In this document: piece by piece, positions 36,055-44,727 of the stretch
How positions within the stretch are numbered: the first letter of the stretch is position 1
Layout: every line of letters starts with the position of its first letter
Assembly (NCBI RefSeq): GCF_014202275.1
Contig: NZ_JACHGF010000002.1
Span: 891,920-955,919, forward strand
Source: Rhabdobacter roseus
GTDB taxonomy: Bacteria > Bacteroidota > Bacteroidia > Cytophagales > Spirosomataceae
Reading direction: 5' to 3'
Length of the DNA: 64,000 nucleotides
The notes under the pieces: generated by a model
What the model was told of the DNA's origin: nothing
Seen by the model: only the letters and a program-made list of their open reading frames with translations
Database searches by the model: none
Position numbers and translations under genes: made by a program

Positions 36055-38019
36055 TTAAAACCTTGTGCTGGTGGAGCCCGGTTCATTTATATCGATGAAT
36101 ACCAGTCCATAAGGAGGTATTACAACTGTGGTGGCAGTACTCATTGCTTCCTTTTGTAAGGCGGAGCTGGTGAATGCTTCCAGCCAATGATAATTCTTTA
36201 AAAGGCTTTCATCCAAATAGCGTATTTGGAAAGTACCCTGTGGAAGGCTCATGCTTACCTCCTGCGGATGAACGGTAAGGTTTGATAAAATGAGCCGCAG
36301 GCCCTTGTTCCTTTTAAGAGCTATCCCATCAAATACCAGGGGATGGCTACTCTTGCTACGGATTACTTTGGCAAAAGGCTCCTCCAGTATAAATTGAAAC
36401 ACAGCAAACATAGGAAAAATAAAGCCCGGAGCCGCCGGAAATGAGCCTGGCGGAAAACTGCCCTGAGGCAGCAGCAAGCCTTTCTGTCCCACGGTTTCGT
36501 AGTAGGTAGTACTTTGTGTCCCCGCCTCCGCTAAGTATTTTATACTCCCCAAAGTCCAGCCAGCGCCAAAAAGAGACATTTGCCTGGTATCCACGCCTGA
36601 TTCAGCACGTACTTCCTCTGTTTCTATAGCGGTGGCATTGGGGTTGAATCGGGGCTTCAACGTCACCGGGGAAACATGAATGGCCTTTCCCGGTGCAAGT
36701 CTACGGGCAGATTCTACGGTGTCGCCCTGGGCTTCCAGCGTTTCGACCAGAGAAAGATTGTCGAAGGCATGAACCTGGGGATTGAGGCTATACGTCAGGA
36801 AGTCCAGCTTAGCCGCCGGTGGTGCGTGTCGATTCAGCTCGGCAAAGTAGGCATTGGTACCTCCTCCTATTTTTGCCGACGGAAAATAGCTACGTATAAA
36901 AGCGGAAAGTACCTCTATAAGGTTAGCGGGAGTGGCTTTTTGATTTTCCTGAAATAAAAGGAACGAATAGACTGACACCCCGGCCCCGGTCAGGTACGTA
37001 CAGAGGTTTTTTATCTCCTTGGCATACTCCGTTTCAGTGACGTGCAAAGCCAGCTCCAAAGGCAGGCCAAGTACTTTTGCTTCTTTACAAACGGTAATCA
37101 GCAGATCCTGCCATCCGGCTTTGTAAAATTCAATATCAGCGCGGTAATGGTGAAAGCCGATTTTTTTTATCAGCGCTACGTCTCTTACCGACAACTCCTG
37201 AACTTCGGTGGATCTACCTACTCCAATCCTGGGGAGTTGTGCGAAATGATCCTCCACCGTAAAGAGGAGCGGCTTAGGATCGGGGGTACTTTCAGGTACC
37301 TCCTCGTCCCTGAGTAGTGTTAACTCCACTTCTTGATGCACTTCCTCTCCTGCGTGCATCGCCGCCGGGAAAGGAAGGGACAACGGAGTACAGTAGGTTT
37401 TAAAGGAGGCATCGGTCCAGTTTCGCTGATCTTCGGTTTCAAATAAATCACCCTTAAAAGTTAACCTAGCGGTGTTATTGTTGGGCAGATTCCACTGGAT
37501 TGAGCCCAGGTTCTTAAAAGGCTGGTCCGGGCTAATAGCTTCGGGAAACTGCGTGGCGATTACTTTCCCGTTGGCTTCCGTAACTATACATGGGTGCCCG
37601 GCACATTCGTGGATGGGATGTAAGACGCAAAAACCTATTCGGTTCTTTTTAAAGGAAGTCATACATTTTCCGTGCATCTCAAAACGGAGCACGCCGGTCG
37701 CAGATCCGGTAAATTGATAATCAGCTACAAAATGGATGTCTTCGTGCTTGTATTCTACGGCTATACGAATGCTGAAGCTAGTGCCATCGCCCTCAATGTA
37801 CTGCTTTTTTATTTCCGGCTCAACGGTACCCCAATTCTGATCCCGAACCGCGGCATACACCATGCGTAGTACTTCTGCGTCACCCTGTTTGATATACCGT
37901 ATCGCCCCGTTTTCATACACCATCTGCCAAGGCCCCGCTTGCAGGAAGATCTGCTCGGGCAATGGTTTTGCTTCACCATAATAAATGATTTCTTTTGGCA
38001 TCAGCTGGGCCGGTATCAT
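36055..38019 (-). CDS. apnL: D-apionolactonase-like protein (ApnL)
   Basis: The 654-residue protein has no signal peptide. I recognise the N-terminal beta domain (IRYIKQGDAEVLRMVYAAVRDQNWGTV, then NRIGFCVLHPIHECAGHPCIV and FPEAISPDQPFKNLGSIQW), a TIM-barrel middle domain (about 265-530) and a beta C-terminal domain, the three-part arrangement of D-apionate lactonases. It should hydrolyse D-apionolactone to D-apionate. It sits between apnO and the regulator gene. The family was recognised from memory, so other glycosidase-like functions are possible. The start could also be the second Met, six residues in. Confidence 0.75.
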   Translation of the reverse strand: MIPAQLMPKEIIYYGEAKPLPEQIFLQAGPWQMVYENGAIRYIKQGDAEVLRMVYAAVRDQNWGTVEPEIKKQYIEGDGTSFSIRIAVEYKHEDIHFVADYQFTGSATGVLRFEMHGKCMTSFKKNRIGFCVLHPIHECAGHPCIVTEANGKVIATQFPEAISPDQPFKNLGSIQWNLPNNNTARLTFKGDLFETEDQRNWTDASFKTYCTPLSLPFPAAMHAGEEVHQEVELTLLRDEEVPESTPDPKPLLFTVEDHFAQLPRIGVGRSTEVQELSVRDVALIKKIGFHHYRADIEFYKAGWQDLLITVCKEAKVLGLPLELALHVTETEYAKEIKNLCTYLTGAGVSVYSFLLFQENQKATPANLIEVLSAFIRSYFPSAKIGGGTNAYFAELNRHAPPAAKLDFLTYSLNPQVHAFDNLSLVETLEAQGDTVESARRLAPGKAIHVSPVTLKPRFNPNATAIETEEVRAESGVDTRQMSLFGAGWTLGSIKYLAEAGTQSTTYYETVGQKGLLLPQGSFPPGSFPAAPGFIFPMFAVFQFILEEPFAKVIRSKSSHPLVFDGIALKRNKGLRLILSNLTVHPQEVSMSLPQGTFQIRYLDESLLKNYHWLEAFTSSALQKEAMSTATTVVIPPYGLVFIDINEPGSTSTRF

Positions 38020-38069
38020 AGTAGAGGATGGAAAGAGCGATTAACTTCTAGCCTTGTAGCTTTGAAGCA

Positions 38070-38894
38070 CTAGGTGATGGCCTGGATCTGTTCTTTTACC
38101 GATTCGGGTTCAAAGATTTTCTGCCAATCATCCCTAAAAATTTTTGGTCGTCCGTATTCAATGGCTTTATAGCAGGCATCAGAAAACACGCCGGGAATCT
38201 CTTCAAAAATAACGGCAGCCAGAATGTTGATATGCCCTAGCAAAAAGTCCCGGGCGGCTTCTCGGGGGATACCCTGCCTAACTACCTCATCCAGTCCTTC
38301 CTTCAGCATCAAAAGGCAGGTAGCCGTAAAGGTTTCCGACAGAGCGGGCTCTAATAGTCCCATCTGTTTGATGGTGATCCGGTGGGAACGGAAAACCGGC
38401 GCGTACATTTTCTGAGCCAGTTGCTCACCGGCCTGGTAATCTTCTTCCTCGCCCTGGATCAGCGCACAAACGATGGCCTGCTTGGCGGTAATACCCCCAA
38501 AATAGTCAAAATGAGCCTCCTTGGTTGGTTCGTAGTTGAATATTGAAGGATGAGCCGGGTGGCTGGCAAAATAACGGATGTCGTCCCGCTCGGGCAGGGC
38601 TCCCGCCAGGGGTGCCGCCGGGTCCAGGCATAGCGCCATAGCCCCGCGCTTCATCTGAGGTACTATTTCGCGGGCCACCTCTTTGATATAAATATCCGGT
38701 ACAGCTAGAATAACAAAGTCGGCCTGGGGAATAGCCTCCTCGGCCTGGCTTACCGCTACCCCGCGGGCTTTCAACCGCTCAATGCCTTGCGGGCTGATCT
38801 CGAGGTACGAAACATCATATTCTGAGTTCTTCAGGTTGTCGGTAATGCGGCAGCCCATTTTCCCGCCAGCTCCTACTAGACTTACTTTTTTCAT
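38070..38894 (-). CDS. apnO: D-apionate oxidoisomerase (ApnO)
   Basis: The 274-residue protein has an N-terminal Rossmann fold with GAGGKMGCRITDNLKNSEYDVSYLEISPQGIERLKARGV (GxGGxMG at 8-14) and a helical C-terminal part with EPALSETFTATCLLMLKEGLDEVV. This matches the ApnO group, which oxidises D-apionate with NAD and migrates its hydroxymethyl group to give 3-oxo-isoapionate. Its neighbours, a DUF1537 kinase and a RuBisCO-like protein, are the next two enzymes of that route. It ends 50 bp before apnL. Confidence 0.8.
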   Translation of the reverse strand: MKKVSLVGAGGKMGCRITDNLKNSEYDVSYLEISPQGIERLKARGVAVSQAEEAIPQADFVILAVPDIYIKEVAREIVPQMKRGAMALCLDPAAPLAGALPERDDIRYFASHPAHPSIFNYEPTKEAHFDYFGGITAKQAIVCALIQGEEEDYQAGEQLAQKMYAPVFRSHRITIKQMGLLEPALSETFTATCLLMLKEGLDEVVRQGIPREAARDFLLGHINILAAVIFEEIPGVFSDACYKAIEYGRPKIFRDDWQKIFEPESVKEQIQAIT

Positions 38895-38921
38895 ACATGA
38901 ATTTGATAAATATGGATGGTT

Positions 38922-40367
38922 TTATGCTTTGGTGACGGAAACCGGATCGGCCCTATCTTTTTGGGTGGTTCCCCAATAAACCGATTCAAAATAATCCTCC
39001 TGGCCGCATTGGCCGCCTTTCAGGGCGATTTCAAGCCCATCGAACTTTGTATTTTTTGAATGAGCCATGCAAAGCGGAGCGCCGGGCGCTACGGGTATGA
39101 GTACCTCAAGGGCATAAATTTCCAGGGCTTCAGCTACGTAGCCTGACGTGTCGCCGCCTGCCACGATCACTCTGGCCTCATGGTGTTCTTCCAGAATCTG
39201 AAGAAGCATTTTACCCTGTATCTTGGCCAGAAAATCGGCTGGAAGGGCACCCCGGTCTGAAAGTACCTCTAATTTGGCCCGGGTGTCGGCAATGGCCGGA
39301 TCGTCTGGTCCCAGGGCGGTATAAAGTAGTACGTTCTTTTGGCGCAGGAGCTGGTTGGCCAGAGCTACTACCCTTTGTATTTCCGGCTCCCGCCCTGCCG
39401 GATCAACCAGTTTTTGGCTGTTAATGCGTATGCCTGCAAAGCCAGCCTTGAGTGCGTATTCTATTTGTTTTTGGGTAGTGGGAGAGCAACTCCCCGCCAT
39501 CACAATCATCTTGGAAGCCTGAGCTACCGACACCGATACGTCATACTTGGTAAGGCTGTTTTTTTTCTGAAGGCAAGCGGTTAAGGCGGCTTCTATTCCC
39601 GATGAACCCACAAGCAGCTGATTTTTTGTTTGAGAATGCCGAAGTATTATTTCGCCGATCTTCTTTAGGTGGTCCTGGTTGATAACATCCATCAATAAGA
39701 ACGGAGCGGAGGGGTCCTCCTTGGCCTGCTGTATGAGTTTTTCGATCTGGTCATCTCCCTCCTCCAGGCTTAGCACATCCAGCATATGGACCTTTCTTGG
39801 CGTCTGTTTACTTAGATGCAGCCGCAGATCACTTTCCTGCATGGGCGTTATGGGATGTCTGGACATTGTGGGGTGCCTGTCGAGCCGATAGGTGGTGGAG
39901 CCTACTCGGGCAAACAGGTTGCCAAACGCACAAAAACGGTTTAGGTTCGGTGCCCCAACTACCAACGGAATAAACGAAGAAGGAAAATAGCGACACGCTA
40001 AGTCTATGGCGTGCCCAATGCTTCCTATTTCGGGAGATGAATCAAAGGTCGAACATACTTTATAGTGGAAGAAACGGCTGCTAATCCGACTGATTTCCTG
40101 GAAAATAGGCGGCAATTCAGCATTCATTTGCGCGGGTGACAAGGACCGGCTCGTACCGGCTACCCCAAAGGCCTGAATTTGGGTACCGACCGGAAAACGG
40201 TTGTTCTTCAATTTAAAATGTTCAATTTCATCCACAGTCGGTGGATGCAGGAAGAGGGCGGTTGGCAGTCCATTGAGGGTCAAGGCTTCCATTACGTCCG
40301 TTGATCCGGTAAAATCATCGCCATAATAGCTCAGAAATACATCGTGCCGATCTTCTAGCTCATTCAT
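38922..40367 (-). CDS. oiaK: DUF1537 four-carbon acid sugar kinase family protein, probable 3-oxo-isoapionate kinase (OiaK)
   Basis: The 481-residue protein has the N-terminal substrate domain with YYGDDFTGSTDVMEAL (17-24 core), and the C-terminal nucleotide-binding domain with VIVAGGDTSGYVAEALEIYALEV. DUF1537 kinases phosphorylate acid sugars such as threonate, erythronate and 3-oxo-isoapionate. The apnO and RuBisCO-like neighbours favour the last. Its start overlaps the upstream RuBisCO-like gene by 8 bp. Confidence 0.83.
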   Translation of the reverse strand: MNELEDRHDVFLSYYGDDFTGSTDVMEALTLNGLPTALFLHPPTVDEIEHFKLKNNRFPVGTQIQAFGVAGTSRSLSPAQMNAELPPIFQEISRISSRFFHYKVCSTFDSSPEIGSIGHAIDLACRYFPSSFIPLVVGAPNLNRFCAFGNLFARVGSTTYRLDRHPTMSRHPITPMQESDLRLHLSKQTPRKVHMLDVLSLEEGDDQIEKLIQQAKEDPSAPFLLMDVINQDHLKKIGEIILRHSQTKNQLLVGSSGIEAALTACLQKKNSLTKYDVSVSVAQASKMIVMAGSCSPTTQKQIEYALKAGFAGIRINSQKLVDPAGREPEIQRVVALANQLLRQKNVLLYTALGPDDPAIADTRAKLEVLSDRGALPADFLAKIQGKMLLQILEEHHEARVIVAGGDTSGYVAEALEIYALEVLIPVAPGAPLCMAHSKNTKFDGLEIALKGGQCGQEDYFESVYWGTTQKDRADPVSVTKA

Positions 40368-41607
40368 AATATTCCAAGGCTTTTTGCAGTTCAGCGTGCG
40401 TTTTTCCGTAGTCCGTTAAAGAAATCCCCTGGATAGCCGCCTCCCAGGCTTGCCGTACACTCCGCACGCCAGCCGCTATACCGTCCGGATGGGCCACAAT
40501 TCCCCCGCCACAGACATACATCACATCGGTACTTTCGATGGCCTTGTAGGTATCAACGGCCTGACCCGCCCACTGGCCGGATGAAATCACCGGCATGATG
40601 TAGTACCCGCCGAGCAGGGACTCCAGGCAAGCTTTGACCGACCTGATTACTGATTCATCCGATTCACAAAATTTGTTTCTGATGCCGTTGGTGTGCAGGT
40701 GATCTATACCGGCCAGGCGCCAGATCTTCTGATACGCCGTGAACTCCAGCCCTAAGACCTCGCTTCGGCTCAGAGCGCCCCAGAAGTTGCGGTGCCCGTG
40801 GATGGGAAGCTGGCTATGCTGCCGAAGCTTGGCCACGCCAGAAAGTCCGACCTGGTTGATGCTGGCCATGATGCAGGTACCTCCTTGCGCCAACACATAA
40901 TCGTGCCTCCGCAGCATGTCATCTACATCGCCGCTTACATTGAAGGCAAACATGGGCTTTTTGCCCGTTTTGTTGGCATAGGTATTGATTACCTCCATGC
41001 TCAGCCTTACCCTTTCTTCAAAGGGCGAATGGGGAGAATCCCCCATTAATTCATCATCTTTAATAAAATCCAAACCGGCTTCAATCAGGGTTTTCACCTG
41101 AGCCGCCGTCGCTTCGGGGGTAAGTCCCACACTGGGCTTGATAATGGTACCGATGATAGGTCTATCATAGACCTGGGTCAGTTTTCTGGTTCCTGCAATG
41201 CCGAATTGGGGCCCAGGGTACTTTTGAGCAAAGGCATCCGGAACGTCGACATCGAGCAGCTTGAGGCCGGAGAAAGGAGCCAGTTCGTAGAGGTTGCCGG
41301 CCACGGTAGCCATCAGGTTGGGCAAGTTGGCCCCTACGTTATGGAAAGGCCACGAAAGCATTACCAGCGCCCGGCGTACAGGAACGCCCGCTTTCATTTT
41401 GGCCCCGGCCAGTGTAGGAGCTACCACCTGAGCTATTTCCTGAATGGCGTCTACTTTGGCGGAAAAACGCTCCCTCAACTCATCCGTTTCCCCCGGAACC
41501 CTAACGAAAGTACCACAGGATTGCTCCCCGGCCATGATGGCTGCCGCCGTTGCCAGGTCAAAGGAGGTTTCAATAAGGTAGGTAGCTTTAATTCTCTGAT
41601 CCTTCAT
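40360..41607 (-). CDS. RuBisCO-like protein (form IV), probable 3-oxo-isoapionate-4-phosphate decarboxylase or transcarboxylase/hydrolase (OiaX/OiaT)
   Basis: The 415-residue protein is a RuBisCO large-subunit homologue. Active-site elements are retained: GTIIKPSVGL with K157 (RuBisCO K175 position) and GLDFIKDDE with K183, D185 and E186 (carbamate/Mg site). Others are changed: the loop-6 region reads GIDHLHTNGIRNKF instead of the usual GTVVGKLEG. With apnO, apnL and a DUF1537 kinase next to it, it fits the two RuBisCO-like enzymes of D-apionate catabolism: OiaX releases CO2, while OiaT makes 3-phosphoglycerate and glycolate. Sequence alone does not tell which. No erythrulose-phosphate isomerase is nearby, which mildly favours OiaT. 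It is the first gene of the block. Confidence 0.85.
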   Translation of the reverse strand: MKDQRIKATYLIETSFDLATAAAIMAGEQSCGTFVRVPGETDELRERFSAKVDAIQEIAQVVAPTLAGAKMKAGVPVRRALVMLSWPFHNVGANLPNLMATVAGNLYELAPFSGLKLLDVDVPDAFAQKYPGPQFGIAGTRKLTQVYDRPIIGTIIKPSVGLTPEATAAQVKTLIEAGLDFIKDDELMGDSPHSPFEERVRLSMEVINTYANKTGKKPMFAFNVSGDVDDMLRRHDYVLAQGGTCIMASINQVGLSGVAKLRQHSQLPIHGHRNFWGALSRSEVLGLEFTAYQKIWRLAGIDHLHTNGIRNKFCESDESVIRSVKACLESLLGGYYIMPVISSGQWAGQAVDTYKAIESTDVMYVCGGGIVAHPDGIAAGVRSVRQAWEAAIQGISLTDYGKTHAELQKALEYYE

Positions 41608-41715
41608 TCATTAGATTTTTTATTCTCAAAGCGTAATTAAATTTCAGTAAGCTGGTGCATAGGTTATAAATGCAGGTATCCTAGGCGTTCTACCTTTATT
41701 CAATTGCCTTTAATT

Positions 41716-41731
41716 GCGTAATCGTTTACGT
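41716..41731. promoter_or_regulatory. Candidate LacI-family operator upstream of the apionate block
   Basis: GCGTAATCGTTTACGT is an imperfect 16-bp palindrome centred on CG: its halves match at six of eight positions (CGTAA arms). It lies about 110 bp upstream of the RuBisCO-like gene start. LacI-family operators are palindromes with a central CG, and CGTAAACG-type sites are common in this phylum. The link to the regulator at 34952-36001 is inferred. Confidence 0.5.
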
Positions 41732-41840
41732 AAAAAATGGATGTAAAAAGCCGTCAGGAGCTTTATGAAAATCTGGGAAAGTGAGTGCGAAGGTGATTTT
41801 CCTTTTCTGGGAGCCCACATTTACTGGATCACTTTAACAA

Positions 41841-41879
41841 AAAGAGCCCCCCGTCGCCGGGCGACGGGGGGCTCTTTTT
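41841..41879 (-). terminator. Rho-independent terminator for the DUF4136 gene
   Basis: AAAGAGCCCCCCGTCGC pairs with GCGACGGGGGGCTCTTT over a 3-nt loop, flanked by T-runs. On the minus strand it follows the DUF4136 stop by about 25 bp. It also insulates the apionate promoter region from upstream transcription. Confidence 0.9.
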
Positions 41880-41903
41880 GGAAATGACTAGTACGGCGGG
41901 CTA

Positions 41904-42536
41904 TTACAATCCGCTGATCATGCTGCCATAATCTCCGTAGATCATGCTTACCGCTTTCACTACGTTTTTCTCCGTTTTATCGAAGTGACCATCTTTTGTG
42001 ATGCCACTGGCGTATCCTTGCCAAACTACCTCTCCCCGCTTGGCGTCCACCATCTGGATCAGCAAAGTACCATCTTCAAAAGTGTACTTTTGGGTTTCGT
42101 TGGCTCCGGTAGTACCGGTGGTGCTACCAGTAGCCATTTCGTTCAGGGGAAGTACCCCTACCGTACCGGCCTTGATCTCGCCATCACCCCAGTAGTTGGC
42201 ATCGCGGAAGTAGTTTTCGTGGCCTTCTACTTCAATGGGCTCTTCAAAAACCCGGTAGTTGATCAAGATATCAGGATTCGCGCTGCTTTCCTGATAACCG
42301 AGCGCGGTCATTTCGTGCTTAATGGCGGCTTTAAGGTGTTTTTTCAATTTGGCATCCTTACCAGAATAATCCAACACCTTGTCCGAATTTGCTTGCTTGG
42401 CCCAAGCGTACGTTTTGTACTCTTTAAAAGCCGCTTGCTGATCCCGGTTAGACGTCACGGTGTAATTCTGCGCTACCAGCGGAGTTACCGCCAAAGAAAG
42501 TAGCAGGGCGAAAAAGTTTCTCTTCATCGTTTTCAT
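41904..42536 (-). CDS. DUF4136 domain protein, secreted
   Basis: The 210-residue protein has a signal peptide (MKRNFFALLLSLAVTPLVAQ from the second Met). The mature region shows the DUF4136 pattern: FKEYKTYAW at the start, LKKHLKAAIKHEMTALGYQESSANPDILINYRV, and a late GTLLIQMVDAKRGEVVWQGYASGI. These periplasmic proteins have no known enzymatic role. It stands alone. Confidence 0.9.
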   Translation of the reverse strand: MKTMKRNFFALLLSLAVTPLVAQNYTVTSNRDQQAAFKEYKTYAWAKQANSDKVLDYSGKDAKLKKHLKAAIKHEMTALGYQESSANPDILINYRVFEEPIEVEGHENYFRDANYWGDGEIKAGTVGVLPLNEMATGSTTGTTGANETQKYTFEDGTLLIQMVDAKRGEVVWQGYASGITKDGHFDKTEKNVVKAVSMIYGDYGSMISGL

Positions 42537-42779
42537 AGCAATCTGATCATTTGGTTCTACACAAGGCAGGTACCTTACCTACCTTTCCATTCTCGTATGA
42601 TCAGATCACCAAAAAAACACATGCCCTTCCGGTCTAGCCCGTTTTCCACGATCATTCTGTTGCCAAAAGGCGAAATTTTTCCTGTGGTTGCGTAATCCCT
42701 TCTACATTAATGACCGCCACAATTATTAAAACTCTCTAATAATGAACACTATACGTCAAAAAAAACAACCAAGTACCCG

Positions 42780-43619
42780 CTAGGTCCGACGCGCCGTGGA
42801 CTCCACAACGCCCCGGAAGTACCCCACTGACTCGGCAATCCCGGCCAGCGGTTCCTTCATGTCTTTCTCGTATTCTAAACTACAACAGCCCGTGTACTTC
42901 GCTTTCCGCAATGCCTTCACAAAAGCCGGGATCTCGATCACGCCCCGGCCCAGCTCGCAGGTTTTTCCGTCTTTGGTGGCGGCGGTAACGTTTTTAAGAT
43001 GAATGTCAAAAATCCGCTTTGCGTACTTTTCCACATCCGCCACCGAGTCTTTGCCTGCTCGCTTGTTGTGGCCCATGTCGAAACAAATCCCCAGCCGCGG
43101 ATCCAGGTTTTTCACCTGCTCATAAATAACCTCCGCCGTGGGGTAGAGCTTGTCTTCGGGGCCGTGGTTATGGATGGCGTAGCGCATGTCGTACTCTTTC
43201 ACCTTTTTGTCCACGTACGGCAGCAGCTCCGGATTAGGAATACCCACGATCAGCTTCACTCCTACCCGCCGGGCGTAGTCAAAGCCGTTGTCGATCTCTT
43301 CGGTGGTTTTCATGTAAATGGGTCCCACGCAGTAGCCCGTTACGCCGTGCTCTTTTAGCTTCTGGTGAAAGGCGGCAATCTGCTCGGCGCTGCTGTTGTA
43401 GGGCAAATGAAAATCTTTGATGGCCAGGTAGTGCAAGTCCACCTTCTTCATCATTTCCAGCGCCTGGTCCAGCTTGAAATGCACAAAGCTATAGCCAGCC
43501 GCACCTAGTTGAAACAGCTCCTCGGCGGGCGCCGGGGCGGCCTCGGCTAAGTCGGACTTGAGGGTAGCCAGGGCTAACGCGCCCGTGGCGCCGCCCAAAA
43601 AATTTCTTCTCGTAATCAT
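42780..43619 (-). CDS. Tat-exported sugar phosphate isomerase/epimerase-like TIM barrel
   Basis: The start was set at the ATG at 43619, which gives a twin-arginine signal (MITRRNFLGGATGALALATL); 31 upstream codons are rejected. The 279-residue protein is a xylose-isomerase-like TIM barrel (AP_endonuc_2 type): LAIKDFHLP, YCVGPIYMKT, AIHNHGPEDK, GICFDMGHNKRAGKD and IHLKNV are the usual strand ends with His/Glu/Asp metal ligands. Tat export suggests a folded periplasmic enzyme with cofactor. The substrate is unknown, probably a sugar or ketosugar. Confidence 0.88.
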   Translation of the reverse strand: MITRRNFLGGATGALALATLKSDLAEAAPAPAEELFQLGAAGYSFVHFKLDQALEMMKKVDLHYLAIKDFHLPYNSSAEQIAAFHQKLKEHGVTGYCVGPIYMKTTEEIDNGFDYARRVGVKLIVGIPNPELLPYVDKKVKEYDMRYAIHNHGPEDKLYPTAEVIYEQVKNLDPRLGICFDMGHNKRAGKDSVADVEKYAKRIFDIHLKNVTAATKDGKTCELGRGVIEIPAFVKALRKAKYTGCCSLEYEKDMKEPLAGIAESVGYFRGVVESTARRT

Positions 43620-43728
43620 GGTCGTTTCCTTCGGGTAAAAGTATGCTTCACCAACTAGGACGCGAAATCCGGGCACTACCCTTAGTGGCACCCGCCGCCT
43701 GCGGTAGTACATTTCGGGCTGGAATCAT

Positions 43729-43770
43729 ACCCACACACGGACCCTCCTCTCAGTGAGTCCGTGTGTGGGT
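43729..43770 (-). terminator. Perfect 14-bp hairpin between the coiled-coil gene and the Tat-isomerase gene
   Basis: ACCCACACACGGAC at 43729-43742 pairs perfectly with GTCCGTGTGTGGGT at 43757-43770 around a 14-nt loop. It lies downstream of the minus-strand gene ending at 43801. No strong T-tract follows, so termination is likely but not certain. Confidence 0.55.
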
Positions 43771-43800
43771 GCGCAGGGGTACTTTCTGAGTGGGGTACTT

Positions 43801-44727
43801 TTATTCCTTCAAACCTTCGGACTTCGTTAATAAAGTAGGGGCCGAAGCAGGCGTTTGGTACGAATAATTGATGCGCTCCAGCTCTTCGTAAAACCGGGTT
43901 TTCAACAACTCCTTATCACCAAAATCCTTCACTTCTTCTTCGGAGTCTTTATGCGTAAAGAACGTGCGCGTCCGGATAGCCAGGATGGTTTTGTCGGTTG
44001 AGTAGTAAGGATGGGGGAAATAGGAAAGGTACGCTTCCAGTCGGTAAGGTACCTGACGGTGCCCAATAAAGCGTTTTTTGCTTAGGTGCGTATTGTAGAG
44101 CAGCACCGCTTTTCCGTTGTAGTCCGTCCGCAGCACCACTTTGCTGTTGCCCGTCAGGATGGCCGAATGCAGCGTTTTAATAAACTGATCGGACGGGATG
44201 TTAAATTCCATGTCCCCGATTTTGATCATACTCACCAGCGACTGGATCTTTGTCAGCTCCTGGTGGCTGTGCTGGTACAGCGTGCTATTGATCTGGAGCG
44301 AATCTTTCAATACGTAGATTTGCTTTTCGAGCCGAGCACTCCGCTGCTTCCCTTCCAGTTCCACCGCCGCTAATTGATACGAAATGTCCCGAAGCTGGAG
44401 GTTCAGCATGCTGGTATCTTTCTTTAGCTGAACTACCTGCGCGTAGAGCCGCTTATTCTCCCGGGCGTGATTATCGAGCCGATCCGTCAGCTTTTTATTA
44501 TTAAGTTCCAGCTGCGAAATGGTGGCCTTAAGCTGGCGGTTGCTGTTGGAAATAATCCGCAGGCTATCCGTTAGGCTGTGGTTATCTTCGCTCAACAAAA
44601 TGTTCTTTTCTCTTTCATTTTCAAACTTTTCCTTGAATTCATTCTTGAAGAAGGGGAGAGAAAACTGGGCAAAACCGGAAGTAGAAACGACCAGCAAGCA
44701 GCAAATAAGTAGTGCATGTTTTTTCAT
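43801..44727 (-). CDS. Secreted coiled-coil protein of unknown function
   Basis: The 308-residue protein has a signal peptide (MKKHALLICCLLVVSTSGFAQ). Residues about 35-165 are a long coiled coil with heptads of Leu and Asn/Lys (LTDSLRIISNSNRQLKATISQLELNNKKL and the LYAQVVQLKKDTSML region). The C-terminal 140 residues are mixed alpha/beta with no recognised fold. It is likely periplasmic. No function can be assigned. Confidence 0.72.
   Translation of the reverse strand: MKKHALLICCLLVVSTSGFAQFSLPFFKNEFKEKFENEREKNILLSEDNHSLTDSLRIISNSNRQLKATISQLELNNKKLTDRLDNHARENKRLYAQVVQLKKDTSMLNLQLRDISYQLAAVELEGKQRSARLEKQIYVLKDSLQINSTLYQHSHQELTKIQSLVSMIKIGDMEFNIPSDQFIKTLHSAILTGNSKVVLRTDYNGKAVLLYNTHLSKKRFIGHRQVPYRLEAYLSYFPHPYYSTDKTILAIRTRTFFTHKDSEEEVKDFGDKELLKTRFYEELERINYSYQTPASAPTLLTKSEGLKE

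Noticed and set aside
40360..41607. RuBisCO-like protein considered as a true CO2-fixing RuBisCO or as MtnW
   Set aside because: The loop-6 region differs from true RuBisCO, and no phosphoribulokinase or methionine-salvage genes are near; the apionate neighbours fit better.
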